DNA of 64,000 nt, from NCBI GenBank assembly GCA_025504975.1, contig JANUWI010000001.1, positions 62,001 to 126,000 of the forward strand. The letters are read 5' to 3'. Source of the stretch: Plenodomus lindquistii (lineage: Eukaryota > Ascomycota > Dothideomycetes > Pleosporales > Leptosphaeriaceae). Shown here in pieces: positions 10,841 to 21,571 of the stretch. Position 1 is the stretch's first letter. Each line of letters starts with the position of its first letter. Below the pieces are notes generated by a model. That model saw only the letters and a program-made list of their open reading frames with translations. It was not told the DNA's origin and ran no database searches. Both the position numbers and the translations under genes were made by a program.

Positions 10841-12698
10841 TCAAACCACTGGTGGACCACCTGGGCCCATATAATCCTCCCAAACCTCTTCCCCATACAC
10901 TTCTCTGACCTCTTTGAACCCTACCTCCGGCCCATCCCAGACCCACGGTAAGCTATTTCCACTCGCAAACAGGGCCCACATAGCGCCGTCGAAGCCCGCT
11001 GGCAACATGCTTGCATTGACAATCATGACCCACGTTGCCGCTTCGCTACCGCGAGAGTAACCCAGCTTATATTGTGTTGGATCGCTTTTAACGTGCAGAT
11101 GAAAGTCCTCTGGTATCGTTGAGAAAGGCAGGGGCGTTTCAGTAGTGTTCGGCCGGGGGCCGGGACCAGGACTGTTAATCGTGGAGGAGGTGAACAGGCA
11201 GAGAGACGAAGAGTTCGCGTAGAGGTTGGCGCCAGGGTAGAAGTCTGGAGTTAGGAGGGAGGTATTGCACCCGCGGACTCCAATATCCTGGTGGTTGGCT
11301 TCGCTCTGGTATGCCGATACGCCGATGGTCTCCCACTGGACGAAGGTCTTGTTCGTCGGCAGGAGGGTCGCGCTGAAGGTCATGTTGATACTGAGTTGCT
11401 TCCGAAGGAGGGCTGCCGGTGTGTCTCGGTCGCTGAGAGTGAAGACATTGGGGAGAAGGTGGACGCCGCCGCCTGGTGCGAGACGGTAATTCTCCGTGTA
11501 CGGTGTACGCAGCTGGTACCAGTGGGGCGATAGTTCGGGTCCTTCGAAGGTGTCACGGAGCGATGGTGGTGGCCAGGTTTGATCACGCGCGTAGTCGAAG
11601 CTCTGGCTCATCAATAGCGGTTTACCGCCGTTCATTTGCGGCCAGCCGTCATCGGACCAGGTGACAGGCGCAACGAATGTTTCCCGTCCAAGTGGAGCGT
11701 TCTTGCCAACGCTGCGCTTCGCGAGCAAAGTAGCAAACCACCGTCCATCGGGCGCCTGCGCAAATGTCGCATGCCCCGTACATTGAATTGTCAGACTGGT
11801 GTTTACCCCACTGTTGAATATCAGTGGGTTTGTCGGTCCGCCCTCCCACGGTCCCTCGGGACTCTTTGAGCGCGCAATTGTAGCGCGGTGCCTCTCGCCC
11901 GTACCACCCTCCGCAATCAGCAGATAATACCACCCGTCTTTGGCAAACAGCTTCGGGCCCTCGGGCCTCTCGGTCGCATTCACTGGCAATGTACCATTCC
12001 ACACCCTCCGATACGGTCCTACGCATTGGCCATTTTCAAGGTCGACTTGGCACTGTGAAATCCCCCAGATCCTGTCGTATAAGTTGTTCAAGCCCATGAC
12101 GGTAAGGTAGTCCTTCCCGCTTGTCGGGTCGCGAAACAAGTGCGGATCGATGCCATAGGGATCTGCCCACGTGGGATCACTCCACTCCTTCAAATCGCTT
12201 GAAGTGACCCAAAAAATACGCGGCCAGGTTCTCGCGGTGGCGTCAGAACCCCACATGGCCATAGAAGTCATGTAAAAGGTGCCATTGATGTGGTGAAGGG
12301 AAGGTGCCCAGATTCCTATAATGCGAAGTCAGAAACAGCAATAATGACTCGCGCAAGTCAAGGAATAGTAGGAAGGAGTACCATTATCCGCGCGACTGCT
12401 GTACAGTGGCACTTGATTCGGCCTATTGATGGCATGCGAGACGAGCTCCCAGTCCGCGAGGTTCTTGGACTTGTAGATTGGAACGCCAGGATAAATATTG
12501 AAAGACGATACAGCGATGTAATACGTGTCCTCGACGCGCAAAATGTGCGGATCGGGATTCCATCTAAGGTGACCACTTTTAGTAATGGGTGGGTATGGGA
12601 TTGCAAAACACGCACCCCCGGATGATGGGATTTTTCAGAGCATCTGTACCAAGGCTGAAAGCCGCACATGCGACAATTGACAACGTAAAAAAGTTCAT
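10841..12698 (-). CDS. secreted GH43 arabinofuranosidase/xylosidase-like enzyme
   Basis: Secreted five-bladed beta-propeller glycosidase with a C-terminal beta-sandwich. Three exons, 12698-12616, 12563-12382 and 12315-10841, with introns of 52 and 66 nt, give 579 aa. The first exon is short and encodes the signal peptide MNFFTLSIVACAAFSLGTDA and then KNPIIRG; splicing restores the family motif GWNPDPHILRVEDTYY, whose Asp (residue 32) is the predicted catalytic base. DPYGIDPHLFRD supplies the pKa-modulating Asp, and ERPEGPKLF the acid Glu. The second half (from about residue 330) is the XynB-like/DUF1349 sandwich. Likely activity is removal of arabinose or xylose side groups from a plant polymer. 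It closes the carbohydrate cluster and converges on the GH28-like gene. Family is firm; specificity is not. Confidence 0.87.
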
Positions 12699-13372
12699 TG
12701 TGCGGCATGCGAGACCTCCAGCAAGCTCAGGTATGTCCCTTTATTGCCCCAGACGCATTTCGCATTGGAAACTTCATCGTCCGCGCGACCAGACATCTCC
12801 ACGCGAAAAACGTATGATCTTCGGCTAGGCAGCTGTCGGGGTCGGTCCGCAGCTTGCCCCGTCATTGCTGCCTCTTTTCGGCCGCAGTACACCAGTCGCC
12901 AGTTTTGGACATGATCAATCGGCACGCAGTCAACGGCGCGCAGAAGGATGCGAGTGGGGCAGCTGCGGCGAGGCTTGGAGGGAGCTCCTCGTTCTCGCTT
13001 TCATCAATAGAGTGGAGTAACGCCGAGACATCGTCGTCATCGAAGCCAAATGTAGAAGACTCGCAAGGTAGAGCTGCAGATTTCCACTGAGGCTGGTGCT
13101 TCAAACTTTCCTTTGCTCTTGAGACGCATAGTAGGCGCAGGGTTGTTTGAGGCTAGTAGGGTGTAGCGGTCATTTTGTACCCTGTGTGAATTGGAAGACA
13201 TGTGAACATCAAGGCCTTCTAGGAAACACACAAATACTTTGTTTGGCACTATACACGGTGCTCATATTTCCTGTATCACAAAGCTTACTGTGAGCACAAA
13301 ATGGCAAAACGATATCGATAGAATCCAATCGCAGCAGATGTCGAACTGTATATGGGGCTTTTGGGTTGTGAT
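12699..13372. other. intergenic, boundary between the two clusters
   Basis: About 670 bp between the GH43 start and the dioxygenase stop, both on the minus strand. Short open frames on both strands lack any family signal. It probably holds the GH43 promoter and the dioxygenase 3' untranslated region. Confidence 0.5.
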
Positions 13373-14524
13373 TCAGGCTGTAGCTACATTGAGAGGTACT
13401 GAAACGAGACTCTTGGATGGGGCTGCTTTGGCTCCTTCTTCCTTCATGAGTCTTTGCTGTACGGCTTGGTAATTTCGACTCATTGCGTTGCGCGTGAATT
13501 CTTCGCCTGTGACAACGGGATATTTCTTCTTTGGGCCCTGGACCTTGGCATCTCTGCACGGTTGATTGAAGAATGCAATACTATACCGTTCTCCATAGTA
13601 GTCCTCTGGCTCCGATGGAGCCTTAACCCGATGGAAAGTCGACTTGAAACGATCATCCGACCACGACATCAAAAGATCGCCCACGTTACAAACTGGAGAA
13701 GATGTCAGTGCTTGCGACTATGTAGCAAGGCCAGGGCAGCATTACCAATAGCGTTCTTTTCGGCATCGGGCTCGACCTTCGTCCACGAATCTCCGTATCC
13801 AAACGATGTTGAGACTTCTCGACCTGGGCAGATCTCAAGGCCTGATTGGCCGCTCTTCTGGAACAACAGAGTCAAGAAGTCCCAGTCTGCATGCGCACCA
13901 GCCCTGTGGAACACCTCACCATTTGATGCCGTTGCCCGAGGTACTTCAAAGTAATGCAGGAGCCTGCAAACGGTTTGGGACTCAGGCCGAGTAACGTCGT
14001 GGGCCTTGATGAAGTAGTCGTCTTCGAAGTCCAATCCTCGCGCGAAACAAGTCATCAGTCGCTCGCTCACAGATTGAACCTGATGCATGAACCGAAGAGC
14101 CTCATCTCGAAATTGTGGGAGCGTTTCTTCGTCAAGCCATCGACCTGGCGAGCATTAGATTTGCAGAGGGGAATAGAGTGCCTAACCAACCATTCATGCC
14201 TTCACCGAACTGCATTTGATATGATTCCTTCCGATCCACAGTACCGGTTGACGGTCGAATCTGAGCATTCTTCTCCCACCCAGCATTGTACTGAGGGCTG
14301 AATGGGATACGAGCCTTAACCTCGTCTGGTTGGTTGAAGAACCGCGCTGACTGTTCAAAGATGGAATCCACCGAGTGGCGGGGGATCCCGTGGTCAACGA
14401 TGCAGAAGAAACCATGGTTCTCTGCAGCGTCAACAAGCTCCTTGGTAATTTCTGAGATCCGGTCTGGGAAGTCGCGCAGCGAGATTGTGGGGATGGGTCG
14501 ATCGACGTATTTTGTTGGAGCCAT
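13373..14524 (-). CDS. 2-oxoglutarate/Fe(II) dioxygenase, IPNS-like
   Basis: Cytosolic non-haem iron oxygenase of the isopenicillin-N-synthase-like group. Three exons, 14524-14191, 14144-13746 and 13692-13373, with introns of 46 and 53 nt, give 350 aa. The N-terminal DIOX_N domain contains PTISLRDFPD and NHGFFCIVDHGIP. Iron ligands are His196, Asp198 (GAHADWDFLTLLFQ) and His265 (STFHRV). The 2-oxoglutarate anchor is Arg280/Ser282 (GERYSIAFFNQP). It is divergent from a Zn2Cys6 regulator 334 bp away and lies near an amidohydrolase and a nucleobase permease. The group includes fungal thymine 7-hydroxylase, so oxidation of a nucleobase or related ring compound is the simplest reading, but the substrate is inferred from context only. 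A secondary-metabolite or other role remains possible. Confidence 0.88.
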
Positions 14525-14858
14525 TGTTAGTTGGGAGTACAGTTTGAAATTCTGAGAGTTGTGCTTCAGGATAGTCTCTTGAATGAAGCTTCATATCTAA
14601 TTTTAGGAGGATACGCCAATACGGCTCCGGGGGTAGTGAGGCGGGGGCGCGTTGTGCTTATCTTGAGGCGGCCGAGCCGCCGGCCGATTCCTCGGCCGTT
14701 GAAGTTGCGTGTGAGGGCGGTTGACCCCACCAACCAACCCCTTCCCACGGCCGACTTACCGGCTTCTTGATAGAAGTCCTTTTTGACGCATCGCAAAGAC
14801 GGTGTCGCACGCACGGTGAGAGTTGCGGTTCCTGAGAGAGATCTGACCCTGGCACAAT
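14525..14858. promoter_or_regulatory. shared promoter dioxygenase / Zn2Cys6 regulator
   Basis: This 334-bp region between divergent start codons carries a GC-rich block at 14665-14700. Within it the palindrome CGGCCG occurs three times, at 14669-14674, 14681-14686 and 14693-14698, each start exactly 12 bp after the last. Zn2Cys6 proteins bind CGG triplets in inverted or direct arrangement, so this is a good candidate operator for the regulator encoded alongside. Binding is inference. Confidence 0.6.
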
Positions 14859-17146
14859 ATGGAGAGCACGGTCAATGCCAAGACATCTCGGCCGCGACTG
14901 ACATGCACCAACTGCCACAAACGGAAAATCAAGTGCGACAAAAACATTCCCTGCGAAGGGTGCGTCAAGAGGTGAGAAACATCAACAACTCCTATCACGA
15001 GACTCCCGGCGCACGTTTGGCATTCTTGAGCCTCCTTCAGGTGCTGATGATTACAGAGGCTACGCGAATACATGCGCGAGGCATGAAACCGATTTAGGCG
15101 GCCACCTCCCCACGCGCCAGCCTTCGGTCCCGGAAAACAACCATTTGATGCACAATGTAAGCCGTCATAGAGTTGAGCGTGATGTGGATCCTATGAGGCC
15201 ATCATACCAAGATGCACACGAATTTTCAAGTTCCTCTACACCGGTCAGCGCGGGCTCTGGGCATCCTGGCGTGAACCCTATATCGCCTCCGAGCGGTACT
15301 TTCGTGATGGCTGACCTTATGCACGCCGACGCAGCCGTAATCTTGGAGTACTCAGCGTGGGGCCGAAAAAAAGACTATCACTATGGGACGTCCTCGAATG
15401 ATCGCACGGGTCCAATGCAACCGCAAGATGATGATCTTAGTCGTGGCGCACGAGCCCTATTCACTGTGACGGAAAGCAGTCGAGACGCACAACTTGACGT
15501 ACTGGAAACACTTCTCCCGAGCCAGAGCCGTATAACTGATCTCATAAATTACCATAAAACCTCACTCTTGTGGTACCATGGCTCTTACTCCTCTGTCATC
15601 TTCGATGAAGATTTGGATCAGTTCTTAAGTCAACTTCATTGTAATCTTCGACACCCCAAGCTCAACCTGCAGTGGCTTGCACTCCTGTTCGCTGTGTTGA
15701 CCGGGAGCCTTACCTGCGCACCAGTATCAATGCTTCAATCATGGGGATTCTCGGAAGCCGAGAGGAAGACTTTACCTGCTCGCTGGTACGACGCTTGCAT
15801 CACTTGCCTCAACCTAGGCCAATACATCGAGCGACATGCAATACACTCGGTACAAGCCATCGCAACTTTGACCATCTCTGCGCACGTTTTGGGTCATTCA
15901 AATAGTCAGTCTGTACTTCTCGCGTCGGCGGGACGTATTGCGCAAAGCCTGGGCTTACATCGCCTTGACAAGGAGGACGAGACGGCGACTCTTGACCAAC
16001 GCCGTAGGCGCGAAGCTGGGAGGCGCGTCTTCAACCAGCTATGCACGCAAGATTGGTTTCAGATACCATTTTCGGAGTCATACTCCCTAAATCCCCGGTT
16101 CTGCACTGGATCGGCTGCATCAAACTGTATGTGGTATACTCAATGAGACCGGTGCTTGAAAATGTTGATGGTAACTTCAATCTCTTAGGCAACGACGACA
16201 TGATCACGCGACCCCAGTCTGTACCGGTATGTCAATAATTGTCACACATCTCTTCGCCAAGACACATGCTCACTCATGGCTACGCACACAGACACAATCT
16301 AGTTACTGCAATTATCGATTTGAGATCGCCCGCTTGATGCCCCAGTTGCTCGATGACTTGACGAGTTGTAATACCCTGTTTACAAAATACGAGCGAGTGC
16401 TACACTATGATGATCAGATGCGGAAGCTTGCTACAGCACACATGCCAACTTTCCTGTCATCAAATGCGCCAGTGGACTCAGATTGGCCTATCTATATCGC
16501 CTGGGGTCGTCGATCATTAGCGATATGTGCAGCTCACAAGATCATCATGATACACCGCAAATTCTTGGAGCTATCATTCACCAACTCAGCGTTCGCTTTC
16601 ACGCGCCGCACGTGCATCGCTGCCTCAAAGACCATTCTTAAGGAGGCTTTCTCGACGGCTGACCAAGATGGACCTGTTCTTTGGATCGAACAAGCATTTA
16701 CGATTGCTGCCGGTATCATACTGAGTCTTGATGCGTTACATCGATCTGCTGGCGAACGAGACTATCACGAGCATGTAAGGCTAGTCGCAGACGCTGCCAC
16801 TTACCTTAAGCGATTCAAACATAGCCGCATTGCCGAGCGTGGAGCACAGGTGCTGCAGGATCTACAAGAAAATTTACGCGAAGGCGGACGCAATGAATTA
16901 GGAAAGCGATCACGAATTGCGGATCCTCGCGAGGACGGATTCAGCCCAAAGCGCGCTCGACAGCACATTAACCGCCGAAGCATGGTCGATACGCCATTGA
17001 GCGGCTCGGTCGAGCCCTCTGATCCCACAGCCGTGGATCAATCAGATCCCGTACAGGATTTCTGGAACTCGATGCACAATATGTACCAACAAGATGGTCA
17101 TCGCGAGCAAAGCCTATTTGATGATTTCTTGTCTTTCCGGTTCTAG
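14859..17146 (+). CDS. Zn2Cys6 transcription factor
   Basis: Nuclear binuclear-zinc regulator, 691 aa in four exons: 14859-14971, 15057-16126, 16189-16226 (38 nt) and 16292-17146. Introns are 85, 62 and 65 nt. The N-terminal zinc cluster (residues 16-44) has the full Cys spacing CxxC, six residues, C, five, CxxC, eight, C; the last Cys is supplied by exon 2 (KRGYANTC). Starting at 15145 would lose the DNA-binding domain, so 14859 is preferred. The middle region is a fungal_trans domain (RALFTVTESS, IIMIHRKFLELSF, QDWFQIPFSESYS then NCNDDDM across an intron). A basic stretch KRSRIADPREDGFSPKRAR near residue 625 may be a nuclear signal. It lies between the dioxygenase (divergent) and the amidohydrolase (convergent) and is the obvious candidate regulator of the cluster. 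Confidence 0.88.
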
Positions 17147-17148
17147 CA

Positions 17149-18657
17149 TTAGACATACTTCAACGACATATGGTTACGCGCCCCAATTCCGCTTCGTTGC
17201 CGTATGCCAGTGATCGATCTTCTTGCTCTCTCGACGATATCCATTTCGTTCAGATGTTCTAGTTCCCCGTTACGTACCAGAACTCTTCCATCCACAAGGA
17301 CGGTGTCGACGTCCACTCCAGAGCAATGGAGGAGCGTTGTGACAGGATCAGGCCCGCCGGCGGCCTGGTCTCCTGCTGTCCATGGAGCGCAGGAAACGGT
17401 GTTCGGCGCCATTATCACAACATCGGCTTTCTTTCCCACGACCAAGCTTCCAATGTCGGCATCAAGGCCCAGTGCGCGGGCACCATTGACCGTCGCAAAC
17501 TCCAACACATCGTACGCGGTGATTACGCCAGCTTCGCATCTCGCACCTCCATGCAGAATGGAGGCCAAGTGCATCTCGCGGAACATGTCGTAAGTATTAT
17601 TGCACGGTGCACCGTCGGTACCTAGAGCGATATTCACACCTGCTGCCAAGATTTCAGGTATAGGTGCGATTCCAGATCCTGGTGCAAGTAAGCGGAGGCT
17701 CATATTCTCTATCACGAACTCTCATTGACCTAGCTTAAGGTTGCTTGTCGGATTGTGCGAGACTGTGCTGGCGCTCTCTTGCAGAATTTGGAAATCCCCT
17801 GCTGCCGCGTCGGGATGCACACAATGCGCAAACACGCTTTTTGGTCCGGTCAACTTCGCGTCACGGCAGAACTGAAACGGACTACAGCCATAGTAGTCTC
17901 TGTATATCGTCAAGTCCCTGGGAGCCTCGGCGCAGTGCATGGTGAAGCCAATGTCGTGTTTCCGTGCGGCCTCTCCAATCGCGCAATGTGCTGACATCGA
18001 GGAACCGCGCGGAGTACCGGCTGCAAGCCACAAACTAAGACGACCGTCGAAAGATCCATGATGTTTTTGGTGAGCGTCCAGGGCCGCATCTATAGACATT
18101 TGGTCCACATCGCGATCCCTTGCGTCTTTCATTTTGAGGTCTGGATTTGACTCGGTTGCCTTCACCAGCTTTCCCAGACACGCTCGTATGCCTGTCACTT
18201 CGACTGCCTTGACCACGTTATCAATCCCACTTCGATGGGTCAGCATTGCTTCCAGGAAGCAAGTTGTCCCAGTTTTGAGCATCTCCGCGATCGTGAGTAT
18301 GGACGCCGCGTATCCATCATCTTCAGCGTAATTCGCTTCAAGCGGCCAGATAGCATCACAAAGCCAGTTGTGTAGTGGTAGATCTTCTGCAAGTCCTCTC
18401 AGTAGAGATTGTGCTAGGTGGGCGTGTGTGTTGATAAGTCCGGGGATGATGATTTTGTTTGAGCAATCGATGATCTCCACTTTCACATCAGAGCCGGAAG
18501 CATCGATGTCACTAGACAGCTCTGCGGTTTTTCCAAGTGCAGCAATGCGTCCGTTCGACACAAGCAAAGCACCATCCAAAATAACCTCTCGATTCTTGTT
18601 GACAGTGATGATCGTGGCGTGAACGAACCACCGGTGGTGCGCATCATTCGCAGCCAT
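17149..18657 (-). CDS. ATZ/TRZ-type amidohydrolase (deaminase)
   Basis: Metal-dependent amidohydrolase of the cytosine-deaminase/TrzA/AtzA-like group, which hydrolyses amino or halo groups from heterocycles. Two exons, 18657-17730 and 17678-17149, with a 51-nt intron, give 485 aa. Metal-site motifs appear in order: HxH in IIPGLINTHAHLAQSLLRG (near residue 80), MHCAEAPRD, FAHCVHPD, and LGTDGAPCNN rebuilt downstream of the intron. The residues between, HNPTSNLKLG|SGIAPIPEIL, join smoothly across the splice site. Ends with a usual C-terminal beta domain (IGSLVVGKKADVVIM). Its stop lies two bases from the stop of the regulator on the other strand. With a dioxygenase and an NCS2 permease nearby, deamination of a purine, pyrimidine or oxidised base is likely; the exact substrate is unknown. 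Confidence 0.87.
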
Positions 18658-19140
18658 TTTGTGGTGTGGTAGATTCGATGTTTTAATTGCGTCTTAGATA
18701 CACAACGGAGGCGAAAGGCTCAAAAACATCTTTTCAGGGAATCGCAGCATTTCCCAGTTGAAGTCGTTGAATCTGAACAGCCAGTAATCGTCTGCCTCGG
18801 CTCGGTTCCAGAAGCGTCCTAGCTTCGGCCGAAGGTTCCAGATAGTGGAAAGACGATTATTATCGCGTGTCTTCGCGGCCAAATGCGTATCTAAAGGTGA
18901 GAACATATGTAACTCAATGCATTTATCGCGGGGACACTTATATCCCCTTGACTTCTGATACGCAATCATGCGCCACGACTCGAGCTGCGTGCCGTGTTCG
19001 GCGGGTAGGCCTGACTACCAGTCATCGGCTGTAGAGTGTAGATCCGAATACAGAGATAAAACCACCAATGGCCCCAAGTCGTTCCATTCTACTATCTGTA
19101 TCGGATCCTACCTTGAAGTTATCACTCTTTAGAGCGTAGC
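18658..19140. promoter_or_regulatory. divergent promoter amidohydrolase / permease
   Basis: This 483-bp interval separates two divergent genes of the same putative pathway and should hold both promoters. No CGGCCG triplet array like that at 14669-14698 was seen in it, although scattered CGG and CCG triplets occur. No gene is recognised. Confidence 0.45.
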
Positions 19141-20977
19141 ATGATGCCATCATATACATCCGATGACAAAGACGGAACAAGGTCAGCGCAGAACATATCG
19201 ACCCCAGCATCAGAGATTAGTGAGGGCACGGGCACTGTAACTTCACGATGGCCAGGCATTCGCGATGAACTCAGGTACACATTCACCACCAAAGACGGAT
19301 GGATCGGTGACTACGTATGTGAATACCACCGAGACTCACGAAATTCATACTGATTGTCGGCAGGACTACCTTTACTGTCAGTACAATCAATCGGTGAACA
19401 TAGTGGGTGATGGCTGACGTTTCCTACTTCCAGTGATCACCCCCAACATCTGGCCACTGAACCGCAAGTACAAGCATTATGAAGCGCCATTCTACGGCCT
19501 AAACGATCGGGTTCCGGTGTTCCTCACTCTCATACTCGGACTCCAGCATGCCCTTACTATGATCGGATCGATTGTGTCCCCTCCACTCGCTATTGCCTCT
19601 GGAGCGTTCAATTTTGATCCCGCCATGACAACTTATCTCGTGTCTACCGCCTTCATCACAACAGGCATAGCGACGGCGCTTCAAGTCACAAGGTTACACA
19701 TTACACGCACGCCTTTCTACATTGGTACGGGGCTTCTCAGCGTAGTCGGACCAACCTTCGACATTCTCCCAATCGTCTTCAATTATGCTGCGCTTCGCTA
19801 CAAGGCTGGGACGTGCCCATTGCTTGAGGACGGTACCCAAGGACCGTGTCCAGATGCATGGGGTGCAGTCCTCGGTACGATGCTCTGTTGTGTTTGGATA
19901 CAAATCGGCATGGCATTTGTGCCGCCCAAGGTGCTCAACAAAGTCTTCCCAAAGCTGATTACTGGGTCTCTCTTGACACTGATTGGGATTTATCTTGTCG
20001 GAAATGGTATGCAGAATTGGGGCGGATCTTCAAACTGCCACGGTGGTGAGGGCTTTTACGCTCTGTGTCCGGACATTGCTTCATCCAAACCACTGGTATG
20101 GGGTCATCCGAAGCTCATCGGCATGGGCTTCAGCGTTTTCGCGACTATCGTGCTTGTCGAAGCGATAGGGGCGCCCTTGATGAGATCGGCCTCTGTCATC
20201 ATTGGACTTGCTGTTGGATGCATTATATCCGGAGCGCTTGGCTACTGGTCAACGGAACAGCTTAACCAGGCTCCCGATGGCACGTTCCTGTGGGTTCACA
20301 CCTTCAAGCTCTCTGTCGATGGAGCGCTGGTACTCCCACTGATCATCATGTTCGCTTGTCAAGCTGTATCGTGTATTCCTGACATACTGGCTACTGCAGA
20401 ACTTTCGAATGTCGACATCGAGGGTACCGAGTTTAATAGCAGAGTTCAGGGTGGCATATTGTGCGACGGTCTGGGGAGCTTCTTCAGCGCTTTAGCTACG
20501 GGTCCACCCATGGTCTCACAGGCTGGAAACAATGGCGTCATTGTGCTGACAGGGTGCGCATCACGTCGTGCGGGCTGGGCTGCGAGCGGGTTCCTTGTCC
20601 TCATGGGAGTCATCGCGAAGTTCGGCGCGATCTTTGCTTCCATACCTCCATCTGTGTTGGGTGGTATGCAAGTCTTCCTCTACAGCACCATCGCAGTAGC
20701 TGGTATCCGGGTGCTCGCTCTCATTGCGTGGACGCGGCGCGATCGATTCATTCTTGCGGTGTCGCTCGGTATCGGCTTCATGGATATTTGTCAACCCGAT
20801 TGGTTCCACCAGGTTCTGGCATACGATGGTCCCAATGAGAACTTGGTCGGTTTCCAGAAAGGCATCAATCTCGCAGTTGAGACGCCTTTTGTTATTGCAG
20901 CTATCGTAGGTATATTTCTGAATGCGGTACTCCCACGGGACAGGGCACCCACGAGTATATCACCTGGACTGCCATAG
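19141..20977 (+). CDS. NCS2 (NAT) nucleobase permease
   Basis: Plasma-membrane nucleobase-ascorbate transporter, UapA/UapC type. Three exons: 19141-19314, a 13-nt microexon 19364-19376, and 19434-20977; introns are 49 and 57 nt, giving 576 aa, close to the fungal norm. The microexon rebuilds the conserved GDYDYLYL(I)TP start of the transport core; skipping it breaks the frame. Landmarks are GLQHALTM in helix 1, DILATAELSNVDIEG, SRVQGGILCDGLGS, and the NAT signature region GNNGVIVLTG. Two key UapA positions differ: the Gln before NNG is Gly here, and the Glu of the AVExIGD motif is Ser (AVSCIPDI). Those residues contact purine in UapA (established knowledge, recalled), so the substrate may not be xanthine or urate. 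Divergent from the amidohydrolase. Confidence 0.88.
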
Positions 20978-21571
20978 GCGTTGCTTGCAGGCATTGAAGA
21001 CTTTGACAATTAGACTTTGCACAAATAAGCATTGTGCTATCACCTGACCAGAGTGAGCGTGATGAGCCCGTGGCCACATTCGTTGTGTATGTATATTCTT
21101 ATATCATTAGATTCTCCGCCGATGTTAGTGATATCAAAGTAGGTAACGTAGACTATAGCCCGGGCTGCATGTCTAAAGGGACAAGAGGCTATCGGCGAAC
21201 TATCGATATATGTTCCAGGGAATATGAGATTGAAACCCGTTGGACGGCATATTGCTCATACTTTCCAGTGGCGTAAGACATCTCATCGCCAGGTTGCTGG
21301 ATACTTGAATTACAATCTGGTTCGCGATAAAAGTTTCATGGATTGATAAGCCACTTATTATACAATCCTAACCAACGACCTCAGAAAATATGAGAGTGAC
21401 CGAGACCAAAATATTCTGCGACGTGTTGAAAGCAGCTCTGGAGATTGAGTATTCGCAGAACTCCTGTCTGAAATTAACCATATCCCATCAAGATATGCGT
21501 CTAAAGTGCGCTCCTTGAGATAGCGGTTCGACAAGAATTTCAGGAGGGACCATTTTCATGTAGGCTCGTCT
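20978..21571. other. intergenic, no gene seen
   Basis: About 590 bp between the convergent permease and CBM18 genes. AT-moderate sequence with only short open frames; nothing recognised beyond presumed 3' untranslated regions. Confidence 0.5.
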
